Assembly (NCBI GenBank): GCA_017548545.1
Contig: JAFYZW010000156.1
Location: forward strand, 17,472-81,471
Length of the DNA: 64,000 nucleotides
Direction: 5' to 3'
Origin: Bacteroidales bacterium
GTDB taxonomy: Bacteria > Bacteroidota > Bacteroidia > Bacteroidales > UBA3663
The notes under the pieces were generated by a model. The model ran no database searches, was not told the DNA's origin, and worked only from the letters and a program-made list of their open reading frames with translations. This document shows positions 9,602 through 18,245 of the stretch, one piece after another. The translations under genes and the position numbers were made by a program. Positions within the stretch are counted from its first letter, which is position 1, and each line of letters begins with the position of its first letter.

Positions 9602-11125
9602 TTAATACTGATGCATTGGACGAAGCAAATCGTTGACAGTCTTCACAGGATTGAATGTCAGAAGATCTACATCAACGAATACGGTATTCCAGTTGGACAT
9701 AGCACCATTCCAGAGACCCGGCAATTCAAGTGCTTTGAGTTCCTTACCATTCTTGGACTTGTAGGAAATGAAGCCAGTTTGTGGATCAACGAACTTCAGA
9801 AGGTCGAAAGGCTTGCCATTCTTATCCTTCACTGCGCAAACAAGATCGACAGGATTGAAGTGAGTGCCCTCCTTGAACATAGCAACATAATCGGCATTGT
9901 TCTTATCAATCTGGCTGGATTCAAGAATCTGTAGCTGATAGGTGCCATCAGGAGACTGAGCAACAAATGGACCGCCACCTGGTTCTCCGACATTCTTCAC
10001 CATACCACAGACACGGAGAGGACGGTTGAGTTTGCTCTTGATATATAGAGCAAGTTCGGTATCGTCGAGTTGCTTGGTGTCGGGATTCTTTACAAACAAG
10101 TTCTTCTGGAGGAAGTAGAGCATATCAATGAGGTTCTCATGTTGATATTTTCCACCTTCAAGCTGCTGAAGATAAGAGAAAATCTTCTGTTGCAGGCTAA
10201 CAAGTACACCACCGATGATTTGCTTATAGGCAATGGTTGGACTCTTCTTCTTCTCAGGAACAACGTTGTCGATATTCTTGATGAAGATGACATCGGCATC
10301 CTGTTCGTTGAGGTTCTCGATGAGTGCACCATGTCCACCAGGACGGAAAAGAAGATTACCCTTCTCGTCGCGGAAAGGAGTATTGTCCATGTTGGCAGCA
10401 AGCGTATCGGTGCTGGCCTTTTGAACAGAGAACGAAATCTTATACTTCACACCATAGCGCTGCTCGTAAGCTGCCTGCTTCTCTTTGACTAATGCTTCGA
10501 AGAGTGGCAGATGATCGGGGCTTACTGTGAAGTGGAGCTTCACCTGACCTTTACCATTGGCTGCATAGAGTGCACCTTCTTCAAGATGCTCTTCGAACGC
10601 CTTGCGAACGCCATGTGATGAACGATGGAAGGTAAGGAGCCCCTTAGGAAGCTGTCCATAGTTAAGGCCTTTCGCAAGAAGAAGATTCGCAACAACAGGT
10701 TTGTACTGCCCGGCAGCTACAAGATCTTCGATGCCTTTTCCTTCATTCTTGACACAGACCGCATCAAGCTCAGGATAGAAAGCGAACTGCTTAATGCCGG
10801 AAAAGAACTTCTTCTCAAAATCAGTGGTCGGCACTTCATAGTCAGCATCAAGGAACTCAAAAAGATTCTTGAACATACGGCTAGCAGCACCCGAAGCTGG
10901 GACGAACTTCAAAATCTGATTGTCAGCCTGCAGATACTTCTGCCAGAGATCCTGATAATACTTGGCAGCGTCGTCGTCAATAACAAGGATGCCATATTCC
11001 GGAGAGGCAGCTCCCTTAAGCTTTAAATAAGGGAAGCCAGTTTCAAATGACTTGAGCTGGCTTTCGGCCTTTTCTAAACTAATGCCACGTTTGGCAAGAA
11101 CTTCAAGGTCTTCTTGTGTAAACAT
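9602..11125 (-). CDS. DUF4301 family protein
   Basis: This is a 507-aa cytoplasmic protein of the DUF4301 family, found mainly in Bacteroidota. The conserved PASGAASRMFKNL (about residues 76-88) resembles the phosphate-binding loop of nucleotidyltransferases, and later RPGGHGALIENLN is strongly conserved in such proteins, so a sugar-nucleotide-type transferase fold is plausible but unproven. The protein ends LLRPMHQY. It is a single-gene unit: a terminator follows closely, and a TAAATTTG -7 box (reverse strand of 11170-11177) lies about 45 bp upstream. It is divergent from the (p)ppGpp synthetase gene. Confidence 0.85.
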   Translation of the reverse strand: MFTQEDLEVLAKRGISLEKAESQLKSFETGFPYLKLKGAASPEYGILVIDDDAAKYYQDLWQKYLQADNQILKFVPASGAASRMFKNLFEFLDADYEVPTTDFEKKFFSGIKQFAFYPELDAVCVKNEGKGIEDLVAAGQYKPVVANLLLAKGLNYGQLPKGLLTFHRSSHGVRKAFEEHLEEGALYAANGKGQVKLHFTVSPDHLPLFEALVKEKQAAYEQRYGVKYKISFSVQKASTDTLAANMDNTPFRDEKGNLLFRPGGHGALIENLNEQDADVIFIKNIDNVVPEKKKSPTIAYKQIIGGVLVSLQQKIFSYLQQLEGGKYQHENLIDMLYFLQKNLFVKNPDTKQLDDTELALYIKSKLNRPLRVCGMVKNVGEPGGGPFVAQSPDGTYQLQILESSQIDKNNADYVAMFKEGTHFNPVDLVCAVKDKNGKPFDLLKFVDPQTGFISYKSKNGKELKALELPGLWNGAMSNWNTVFVDVDLLTFNPVKTVNDLLRPMHQY

Positions 11126-11169
11126 ACGTATTATTTTGGTTATGTTTGTAGATTGCTACTTTTCGCGGG

Positions 11170-11177
11170 CAAATTTA
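11170..11177 (-). promoter_or_regulatory. -7 box of the DUF4301 gene
   Basis: The minus-strand sequence TAAATTTG followed by CCCGCG fits the Bacteroidota -7 element. No convincing TTTG -33 box is seen at 19-21 bp. Confidence 0.5.
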
Positions 11178-11313
11178 ATAACTTTTTCAATATGTTGTAC
11201 TTTTTTCTCTAAAAAATTTGTGTTTTTTGTCAAAATCTAGATGAAAATGCTTTAAAAAGCAAAAAAATAAAAGAAATTGCAGTTTTTAAGTTACAACTAT
11301 AAATAAAAATGTT

Positions 11314-11321
11314 TAACTTTG
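11314..11321 (+). promoter_or_regulatory. -7 box of the relA-like operon
   Basis: TAACTTTG followed by CAGCGC fits TAnnTTTG plus a GC-rich start region, 45 bp before the ATG at 11366. The -33 position lacks TTTG, so this is a single-element call. Confidence 0.55.
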
Positions 11322-11365
11322 CAGCGCAAGCAATTATTTGTTTCACGATATGTAAACCATAATAC

Positions 11366-13597
11366 ATGAAGATACCCAAGATCACACAATTTACCCCCGA
11401 AGAGATGACTCTCTTTTTATCCGACTACCGCATATTATATGCTGTGGTAGGGAGTAAATTGTCGGTCGATGATTGGAAATTTATCAAGCAATATATTTTT
11501 AAAGGTATAGATGCCGGATTCTACGGACGTGATGCGCATGGAGTGCAACAACTCGTTCACACACTCGAAACCTGCCGAGTTTTGCTCGAACAAGTCGGAT
11601 TGGGCCGTCGTTCCATCTTGATGGCTCTGCTCTACCCTCTTGCAGAACATAAAGTCATCAGCCAAGAGGAGATGAATCTTAACTTCGGATCCGAAGTTGT
11701 CAAACTTGTCTCGAATATGGCCAAGGTCCAGCATCTTTATGCCGACCATGACAGTCTCGAAGATGAGAACTTCAGCAAATTAATGTTATCGTTTGCTGAA
11801 GATATCCGTGTGATCATTTGTATGATTTGTGACCGATATACCTTAATGAAGGCATTGAATCATACTAAAGATATCGAATATCGCCACAAGGTAACCCAGG
11901 AATGTCGTCTTCTCTACACTCCCATCGCCCATCGCCTCGGTCTATATGTCATCAAGGGCGAACTGGAAGACATGGCTGTCAAGTATGATTATCGTGAGGT
12001 TTATGATGATATTGCTCACCAGTTGCAACAAACCAAGCGTTCGCGCGAAGAATACATCCAACAGTTCATCACTCCCCTGGAGGCAAGACTTAAGGAGGTA
12101 CTTCCCGTATCTTTCCACATCAAAGGCCGCACGAAGAGTATATCTTCAATTTGGTCGAAGATGAAGAGGCAACAAAACCGCATCGACCAGATTTATGATC
12201 TATTCGCCATACGTATCATCATCGATGTCGAAGGACCCAACGAGAAAGCACTCTGTTGGCAGGCTTACAGCGTCGTTACCGATATGTATCAGCCCAATCC
12301 GAAGAGATTAAGGGATTGGCTCTCAATTCCCAAATCCAATGGATACGAATCATTGCATATTACTGTGTATGGACCGAGCGATCGATGGGTAGAAGTGCAG
12401 ATCAGAACAAAGAGAATGGATGAGATTGCCGAACGCGGTCTTGCAGCTCATTGGAAATATAAAGGTGTCAAGAGCGAAGGTAACTCGGCCGATCAACTCA
12501 TCGCTGCCATTCGTGAAGTACTTGAAAGTGGTGCACCCAAAGGTGAATTGATGAAAGATTTCTCAATGGGTCTATATAATGAAGAAGTCTTTGTCTTCAC
12601 CCCAAAAGGAGAAGTACATAAGTTTCCCAAAGGCGCAACAGTGCTCGACTTCGCATTCAGCATCCATACAAAATTGGGCATGCAGTGTGTAGGAGCTCGC
12701 GTAGGTGGTAAGAATGTCAAGATCAATTACCAGTTGAACAGCGGAGATACCGTCGAGATTCTCACGTCCTCACAACAGACACCGAAGCTCGACTGGTTGA
12801 ATATTGTGAAGACATCAAAGGCCAGAAGTCGCATCAAGTCAGGCATCAAGGAGATTGAGAACCGTGAGGCGCAGACTGGCAAGGAAATGCTGCAGCGACG
12901 ATTCAAGAATCGAAAGATCGAGCTTGATGAAGCAGAGATGTCAAGGGTTATCATTAAACTGGGATACAAGACTCAAACTGCTTTCTACCATGACCTTTCG
13001 GTGGGTGACATCTCTGTAGATGAAGTATTGAAAGAATATGAACAGATGCAGACGCCTCAAATACAAGGCGAACAAGCATCTCATTCTGCAGCAGATTTCA
13101 CGGCAACACCTGAAATCGCCGCAGAAACAGAAAAGAAACAAGCTGGCAATGATGTACTTGTCATTGATCGCGACCTGAAGGGAATAGAATACAAATTAGC
13201 AAAGTGTTGTCATCCCATTTATGGCGACGATATTGTAGGTTTTGTATCAATAGCCAGAGGTATCACTATCCATCGTGCTGATTGCTCCAATATTAAAAGC
13301 CTTGAGAAGCAGTATCCTTATCGCATTCAGCGGGCACGTTGGAGTGGCAAGAGTGCAGGACAGTACTTCATCACATTGCGTGTTGTTGGCAATGATGACA
13401 TTGGTATTGTAACAAACATTTCTTCGGTCATCAATAAGGAACCCAACACCCTCCTTCGTTCCATTTCAATAGATACCGAAGGAGGTCTGTTCCAAGGTCA
13501 TCTTACCGTAAGCGTTTCTGACCTTTCTTCACTCAACACACTCATCCGCAAGATACAATCCGTGAAGGGGGTGAAAAACGTATCAAGAACTAACTAA
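11366..13597 (+). CDS. relA: RelA-type (p)ppGpp synthetase with degenerate hydrolase domain
   Basis: This is a 743-aa RelA/SpoT homologue that makes the stringent-response alarmone from ATP and GTP/GDP. Domains in order: a pseudo-HD hydrolase domain (about 50-200), the synthetase domain (about 250-370, with GRTKSISSIWSKMKR and IPKSNGYESLH), TGS (about 405-470, VFVFTPKGEVHKFPKGATV), a zinc-finger-like/RIS region (KCCHPIYGDDIVGF) and a C-terminal ACT domain. In the hydrolase domain, the catalytic His-Asp pair of LLHDxxED is LLYPLAEH (Tyr90-Pro91), and DRLHNMR is DRYTLMK. I infer synthesis without hydrolysis, so a SpoT-like partner must lie outside the window. It is the first gene of a four-gene + strand run. 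Confidence 0.93.
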   Translation: MKIPKITQFTPEEMTLFLSDYRILYAVVGSKLSVDDWKFIKQYIFKGIDAGFYGRDAHGVQQLVHTLETCRVLLEQVGLGRRSILMALLYPLAEHKVISQEEMNLNFGSEVVKLVSNMAKVQHLYADHDSLEDENFSKLMLSFAEDIRVIICMICDRYTLMKALNHTKDIEYRHKVTQECRLLYTPIAHRLGLYVIKGELEDMAVKYDYREVYDDIAHQLQQTKRSREEYIQQFITPLEARLKEVLPVSFHIKGRTKSISSIWSKMKRQQNRIDQIYDLFAIRIIIDVEGPNEKALCWQAYSVVTDMYQPNPKRLRDWLSIPKSNGYESLHITVYGPSDRWVEVQIRTKRMDEIAERGLAAHWKYKGVKSEGNSADQLIAAIREVLESGAPKGELMKDFSMGLYNEEVFVFTPKGEVHKFPKGATVLDFAFSIHTKLGMQCVGARVGGKNVKINYQLNSGDTVEILTSSQQTPKLDWLNIVKTSKARSRIKSGIKEIENREAQTGKEMLQRRFKNRKIELDEAEMSRVIIKLGYKTQTAFYHDLSVGDISVDEVLKEYEQMQTPQIQGEQASHSAADFTATPEIAAETEKKQAGNDVLVIDRDLKGIEYKLAKCCHPIYGDDIVGFVSIARGITIHRADCSNIKSLEKQYPYRIQRARWSGKSAGQYFITLRVVGNDDIGIVTNISSVINKEPNTLLRSISIDTEGGLFQGHLTVSVSDLSSLNTLIRKIQSVKGVKNVSRTN

Positions 13598-13641
13598 TTT
13601 ATTCTAAAAAGATTCACAAAATACTAATAATCCAAATAATT

Positions 13642-14457
13642 ATGAAATCCAACCTCATCTTCATTGCCATAGCACTTGCATTGGTATCATGCTCTGGCTC
13701 GAATGCTCCTTCAGCTAAACAACGTAGAGCCGAACAACTAGAAAAATATCGGACGCAACTGCAGACCGAACGTCAGACATTGAAAGCCACCGATTCAATC
13801 ATGGCATCCTTGATGCCCGAAATCAATACGGCCAAAGGCAAAGGTTTTGAATATGAGAAAACTCAATATGACGACCTTGGAAGATTCCGTCCCATAGGAA
13901 TGGATCCAAGCGAAAACCTGAATAAGTCGTATCTGCGCTGTGCAGTCGATGATTATGGCCGCACGCAACTTATCGCCACTTATTGCGGACCCAAAACATT
14001 TGTCGTGCATCAAGTTCGAATCAATGCAAGCGATGGTACAGAAATAACTACAAAAACAATAGAGCCTAATGACGGCACCAACTATAGCTATGACATCGGT
14101 GGCACTCATTACCAAGCTGTCACTTTCACATTCGCAGGAAAGATCACCGAAGGGATGACGAAGGACAGCACTGTTTTGGCAAACGCCGATACCGACAACG
14201 GTGCTTTAGGCTTCATTGCTCAACATGTCGATGACAAGAATCTGAAAGCCAACTACATTTCGACCGATGGTAAGGAACAAATGGTTAACATCGGTCCTAA
14301 AACTCGTGCTCGTATGGCTGCAACCTATGAACTGGGTGTACTCTTACGCGAATTCACTCGTCTTCAGCAGGAAAACAAGACAGCAGGTCTTAAGATCCAA
14401 TATCTTGAGCAGATGATTCTCAGAAAGGAAATTGAAGAGGAATCGGATAGTGATTAA
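13642..14457 (+). CDS. predicted lipoprotein, function unknown
   Basis: This is a 271-aa protein with a type II signal peptide: MKSNLIFIAIALALVSC, with the lipidated Cys at residue 17. A charged helical stretch (KQRRAEQLEKYRTQLQTERQ) follows, then a beta-rich central region with an FxPIGMDPSENLNKSYLRC segment, and a C-terminal coiled coil (LLREFTRLQQENKTAGLKIQYLEQM). I do not recognise a characterised family, although similar envelope lipoproteins are common in Bacteroidota. It lies 44 bp after the synthetase gene and 57 bp before the MscS gene, so it may be cotranscribed with both. Confidence 0.8.
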   Translation: MKSNLIFIAIALALVSCSGSNAPSAKQRRAEQLEKYRTQLQTERQTLKATDSIMASLMPEINTAKGKGFEYEKTQYDDLGRFRPIGMDPSENLNKSYLRCAVDDYGRTQLIATYCGPKTFVVHQVRINASDGTEITTKTIEPNDGTNYSYDIGGTHYQAVTFTFAGKITEGMTKDSTVLANADTDNGALGFIAQHVDDKNLKANYISTDGKEQMVNIGPKTRARMAATYELGVLLREFTRLQQENKTAGLKIQYLEQMILRKEIEEESDSD

Positions 14458-14514
14458 TATACCGCATAAAATAAGAACAATCAACCATTATTAACCTCTA
14501 AAAACTCAATTACA

Positions 14515-15351
14515 ATGAACAACTTACTTACAAATTACGCAGTATTTAAGACCATAGTAGTAGCCCTTTTCTGGAAACTGGTTGCTGCACTCGTCGTTTA
14601 CTTAATCGGCAAATGGATAATCAACAAGGTCTGCAAAATAAGCACCAAGATGATGGATAAGAAAGGCGTTGACAACTCATTGCAAGGTTTTCTTGAAAGC
14701 ATCATCAAAGTAGGTCTTTGGCTTTGCCTGATTATCGCCATCATCAACATTCTTGGTGTCGATACCGCTGCCTTCGTCGGCCTATTTGCCGGTGCGGGTG
14801 TGGCCATCGGTATGGCTATGTCGGGCACACTCGGCAATTTTGCCGGAGGTGTGATGATTCTACTTTTCAAGCCCTATAAGATTGGAGATTTTATCGCAGC
14901 CCAGGGTTATGAAGGTATAGTGAAAGATATTCAAATCTTCAACACAGTCCTTGTAACCACCGACAACAAGACCATCATCATTCCCAATGGCGGTCTCTCG
15001 ACCGGTTCGATGGTGAACTACTCGAAACAGCCTTATCGTCGTGCCGATGTCAATTTTGATTTCTGCTATGGAACAGATTATGAAAAGGTGAGAGAAGCTA
15101 TCGAAAAGATCCAGAACGAATGCCCCCTCATCCTGAAGGAACCAATCGAAGGAGAACCTGTTGCAGGTCCCTGGCAAGGTCTGGCCAATATGGGAGAAAG
15201 CGGTTGTACAATTGCCACACGTTCTTGGTGCAAGAGTTCCGACTACTGGGCAGTGGTGGGATATATGAACCATGAAGTATATCAGCAACTCCGCAACTCC
15301 GGCTTCATGTTCCCGTTCAACAAACTCGATGTTAACATCATTAAGGAATAA
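14515..15351 (+). CDS. MscS-family mechanosensitive channel
   Basis: This is a 278-aa inner-membrane channel that releases osmolytes under hypo-osmotic shock. Three transmembrane helices (about 12-36, 62-82, 88-112) end in the pore helix GVAIGMAMSGTLGNFAGGVMI, rich in Gly and Ala as required for MscS gating. The beta domain follows with KPYKIGDFI and TTDNKTIIIPNGGLSTGSMVNYS, then the C-terminal alpha/beta portal domain. The length is close to E. coli MscS (286 aa). The aminopeptidase gene starts only 3 bp after its stop codon, so translation may be coupled. Confidence 0.94.
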   Translation: MNNLLTNYAVFKTIVVALFWKLVAALVVYLIGKWIINKVCKISTKMMDKKGVDNSLQGFLESIIKVGLWLCLIIAIINILGVDTAAFVGLFAGAGVAIGMAMSGTLGNFAGGVMILLFKPYKIGDFIAAQGYEGIVKDIQIFNTVLVTTDNKTIIIPNGGLSTGSMVNYSKQPYRRADVNFDFCYGTDYEKVREAIEKIQNECPLILKEPIEGEPVAGPWQGLANMGESGCTIATRSWCKSSDYWAVVGYMNHEVYQQLRNSGFMFPFNKLDVNIIKE

Positions 15352-15354
15352 TCA

Positions 15355-16680
15355 ATGAATCTGATAGAATTTCTGAATTCAAGTCCTGTCAATTATCTAG
15401 CGGTCGCAACACTCGAGGAGCAGTTGCAAGCTTCCGGGTTCAAGAAGATTGATCCGACAAGACCAATGCCTGAAGTTCGTGCTGGCGACAAGATCTATGT
15501 TACCAAAAACGACTCTTCACTCTATGCGATTCGCCTCGGTTCCAAGTCTTTGGGAGATGGTGGAATACGTATCATTTGCGCACACTGTGATTCTCCGACA
15601 TTCCGCATCAAGCCCAACCCCGAGATAAAGATGGAACAGGGCTTTGTGAAGCTGAACACCGAACTCTATGGTGGAGCAATAATGAGCACATGGTTCGATC
15701 GTCCTCTTTCCTTGGCAGGACGCGTTATCCTTCGAACCAGCGATCCTCTGCATCCACAAACGCGCCTACTCCACATCAAGGAGCCTATACTCATCATCCC
15801 CAATCTTGCCATTCATTTCAATCGCCAGGTTAACGATGGTGTAAAGTTGTCGAAACAGAAAGATATGCTACCGATATTGGGTATCATCGATGAACAATTG
15901 AGTGCCGACAATCTCTTGCTAAACACTATTGCTACTCACCTTGACGTCTCCACGGATGACATTCTGGATTTTGATCTTTATCTTTATGACACCACACCTG
16001 CCTGCGAAGTAGGTCTGAATAAAGAATTCATTTCGGCAGGACGCCTAGACGACTTGTCGATGGTTCATGCTGGACTCCAAGCAATGTTGGGTAGCAAGGT
16101 AGAAAACAAAAAGAGAAATAAGGCTCAGGAACAGACGATGGTATTAGCCATCTTCGACAATGAGGAAACTGGAAGTGGCACCAAGCAAGGAGCTGGGTCT
16201 CCATTCCTTGCGAAGATACTCCAACGACTTGTACTGGCACAAAGTAAGGCGCTTGGTCTCGAAACAGATCCTAATGATGATTTCTGTCGGATGATTGAGA
16301 ACAGTTTCATGGTTAGTGCCGACAATGCGCACGCCTGGCATCCCAACTATGGAGAGAAAATGGATCCGACAAATCATCCGGTTCTCGGAGGCGGTCCTAT
16401 CATCAAGGTCAATGCTGCACAGAAATATGCATCAGATGCCGATGGTGCTGCCGTATTCAGCGAAATTTGCCGTCGTGCAGGAGTGCCTTACCAACGTTTC
16501 GTCAATCACAGCGACATTGCTGGAGGCAGCACATTAGGCAACATCCTCACCAGTTCACTACCCTTCAGAGGTGTGGATATGGGTAATGGCGTTTGGGGAA
16601 TGCATTCCATCCGCGAAACCGGCAGCGTCAAGGACCAGGAGTATGTGATCAAGGCATTCACCGAGTTCTTCTGGGGATAG
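15355..16680 (+). CDS. apeB: M18-family aspartyl aminopeptidase
   Basis: This is a 441-aa dinuclear zinc metallopeptidase of the M18 family, which removes N-terminal Asp or Glu from peptides in the cytoplasm. Zinc ligands and catalytic residues are visible in order: IICAHCDSPTFR (His, Asp), SAGRLDDLSMVHA (Asp), FDNEETGSGTKQGAGS (catalytic Glu pair), MVSADNAHAWHPN (Asp) and RFVNHSDIAGGSTLG (His). The length is normal for the family. It is the last gene of the + strand run. A hairpin 18 bp downstream terminates it and also serves the convergent small gene. Confidence 0.95.
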   Translation: MNLIEFLNSSPVNYLAVATLEEQLQASGFKKIDPTRPMPEVRAGDKIYVTKNDSSLYAIRLGSKSLGDGGIRIICAHCDSPTFRIKPNPEIKMEQGFVKLNTELYGGAIMSTWFDRPLSLAGRVILRTSDPLHPQTRLLHIKEPILIIPNLAIHFNRQVNDGVKLSKQKDMLPILGIIDEQLSADNLLLNTIATHLDVSTDDILDFDLYLYDTTPACEVGLNKEFISAGRLDDLSMVHAGLQAMLGSKVENKKRNKAQEQTMVLAIFDNEETGSGTKQGAGSPFLAKILQRLVLAQSKALGLETDPNDDFCRMIENSFMVSADNAHAWHPNYGEKMDPTNHPVLGGGPIIKVNAAQKYASDADGAAVFSEICRRAGVPYQRFVNHSDIAGGSTLGNILTSSLPFRGVDMGNGVWGMHSIRETGSVKDQEYVIKAFTEFFWG

Positions 16681-16698
16681 TCAAACCTAACTTGAGAT

Positions 16699-16737
16699 AA
16701 ATAAAGGCATGATTCTTTATGAACCATGCCTTTATTT
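16699..16737. terminator. bidirectional terminator between convergent genes
   Basis: AAATAAAGGCATG (16699-16711) pairs perfectly with CATGCCTTTATTT (16725-16737). A/T-rich flanks on both sides allow it to end apeB (+) and the 59-aa gene (-). Confidence 0.9.
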
Positions 16738-16741
16738 GTTG

Positions 16742-16921
16742 TCACACAAATCGAAGGAAGAAACGAACCAACGATGCACCAATGGCTCCCAACCCGCACC
16801 AAATCCAATAGGTATTGGGGCTATCGAACCAATGATCTTGGGCAAAACCAATCAACGCTGCTACAACCAACACGTAAAAAAGGATGCGCAGCACTTTCTG
16901 CATAACATCAATAGGATCCAT
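16742..16921 (-). CDS. 59-aa predicted membrane protein
   Basis: An ATG at 16921 opens a 59-codon frame ending in TGA at 16742, just before the shared terminator. The product starts MDPIDVMQKVLRILFYVLVV and has two hydrophobic segments (about 11-26 and 38-56) joined by a short aromatic loop (DHWFDSPNTYW), ending with basic residues (RFFLRFV). It looks like a two-helix inner-membrane protein with both termini on the same side. The frame fills the gap between the M23 peptidase gene and the terminator and runs in the same direction as that gene. I do not recognise a family. Confidence 0.7.
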   Translation of the reverse strand: MDPIDVMQKVLRILFYVLVVAALIGFAQDHWFDSPNTYWIWCGLGAIGASLVRFFLRFV

Positions 16922-16956
16922 ATCGTTGAGTATTTAAGTATTGTGAACACATCAGA

Positions 16957-17910
16957 CTATTTAATCCTTAATCGTTTACCTAATTGTAGTTTAGTATTGG
17001 CTCTTATGCCATTCAACTTGCAGAGACGATTGACAGTTGTACCATATCGACGAGCAATGGCACCTAATGTATCGCCTTTTCTAACAACATGTACCGTGGG
17101 GGAAGACCGTCTGGCAGCATTTGACTTTCCAGATGAGGCGTTTCTCGAACTTGCCATGGCTCCACGCTTGCCCTTGTTCTCCTGCTCCCATTGTGCTCGT
17201 TTGCGATCGAGTTTATAGATTTGTGAACGAGGCTGGAACGTCACAAAATCAATTAAATCTGCCGGATCGAGGGCAATGCCCATGTATCGCATCTCGAAAT
17301 GAAGATGAGGGCCGGTGCTTCGTCCAGTGCTTCCTCCCAAGCCAATGGCCTGTCCTGCCTTCACATATTCATCCTGTTTGACAATATGCTTTGAAAGATG
17401 ACCATATATAGTCTCAAGCCCATTGTCATGACGAATGACATAGAAGTTACCATATCCGCGTCGGTCACTTCGACAGATTCTGACTCTGCCATCAAATGCA
17501 GCACGTACGGTATCGCCGATATACAATTTCAGGTCCTCACCTTTATGCATTCTTTCTTTACGCCAACCAAAAGGAGAAGTAACCATTCCCTTGATTGGGG
17601 GATACCATCCTGAAAGATCAATCTCTACATTATTAGGAATATTGGCTGGTATCTTGCCATTCGTCGGGTCGAAATTGTCATTCCAATCGCTATAGAGATC
17701 AAGTTCGGGTCGCAGTTCGAAAGGTTTTTCACCTTCAAGGGTATTGACTGAGTCAGACATTGTTTGGAAAAAACGCGCTACATCCTGCTGTTCTTGCAGT
17801 GTGCGATGAATGTCACGATGTACCTGCGGTACCACATCTCCTTTTGCCCAAATACAGTCAGTCAAAATAAATGTCGCAATCAGCGACAATAATAACTTAT
17901 CAAATTTCAT
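16957..17910 (-). CDS. secreted M23 peptidase with C-terminal LysM
   Basis: This is a 317-aa exported cell-wall enzyme with a signal peptide (residues 1-22). The M23 (LytM/lysostaphin-type) domain lies at about 108-215: SPFGWRKERMHKGEDL supplies the first zinc His and Asp, and STGRSTGPHLHFEMRYMG supplies the HxH pair. A basic linker (KRGAMASSRNASSGKSNAARR) leads to one LysM repeat at about 273-316 (VHVVRKGDTLGAIARRYGTT) for peptidoglycan binding. With all zinc ligands present it should be an active endopeptidase rather than an EnvC-like activator. The hairpin upstream ends in a T-run that also reads as a -7 box (TATTTTTG) only a few bases before the ATG. Confidence 0.93.
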   Translation of the reverse strand: MKFDKLLLSLIATFILTDCIWAKGDVVPQVHRDIHRTLQEQQDVARFFQTMSDSVNTLEGEKPFELRPELDLYSDWNDNFDPTNGKIPANIPNNVEIDLSGWYPPIKGMVTSPFGWRKERMHKGEDLKLYIGDTVRAAFDGRVRICRSDRRGYGNFYVIRHDNGLETIYGHLSKHIVKQDEYVKAGQAIGLGGSTGRSTGPHLHFEMRYMGIALDPADLIDFVTFQPRSQIYKLDRKRAQWEQENKGKRGAMASSRNASSGKSNAARRSSPTVHVVRKGDTLGAIARRYGTTVNRLCKLNGIRANTKLQLGKRLRIK

Positions 17911-17919
17911 GTTGCAAAA

Positions 17920-17958
17920 ATACGCAATCTTTTTGGAATAACCAAGAAGATTGCGTAT
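17920..17958 (-). terminator. terminator of the grpE-dnaJ operon
   Basis: ATACGCAATCTT (17920-17931/2) pairs with AAGATTGCGTAT (17947-17958), and the inner TTGG/CCAA extends the stem. On the minus strand it follows the TSCPD gene by 20 bp and leads into TTTTG, immediately before the M23 gene. Confidence 0.8.
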
Positions 17959-17978
17959 AATTTAACGAAATTTGTCAT

Positions 17979-18245
17979 TTAAAGCGCTGATTCAATGGCT
18001 TTGGCAAGTGCTTTTGACAATTGATCAGGACAAGAGGTGGGTTTATCGCCGCACCTTATCCCCTTGACTTTGCCAATCACATCTTCGGCTTTCTGACCTT
18101 TGATTAGCGAACAAATACCTTGCAGATTGCCATTGCAACCGCCCATGAACTGGACATTCTCGATTACATTGTCGTCATTAAGAACAACATGAATAAACTT
18201 AGAACATGTTCCCTGTGTTTGATACCAAATATCTTTCATGATCAT
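17979..18245 (-). CDS. TSCPD-domain protein (TIGR03905 type)
   Basis: This 88-aa protein is dominated by a TSCPD domain: [31 protein letters not shown] and the name-giving [10 protein letters not shown]. Four conserved cysteines suggest metal or cofactor binding. Related domains occur as extensions of class II ribonucleotide reductases, but the role of the stand-alone protein is not established. The ATG at 18245 overlaps the dnaJ stop codon (ATGA), so it is probably translationally coupled to the chaperone operon. A second in-frame ATG at 18239 is an equally good start. Confidence 0.88.
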   Translation of the reverse strand: MIMKDIWYQTQGTCSKFIHVVLNDDNVIENVQFMGGCNGNLQGICSLIKGQKAEDVIGKVKGIRCGDKPTSCPDQLSKALAKAIESAL

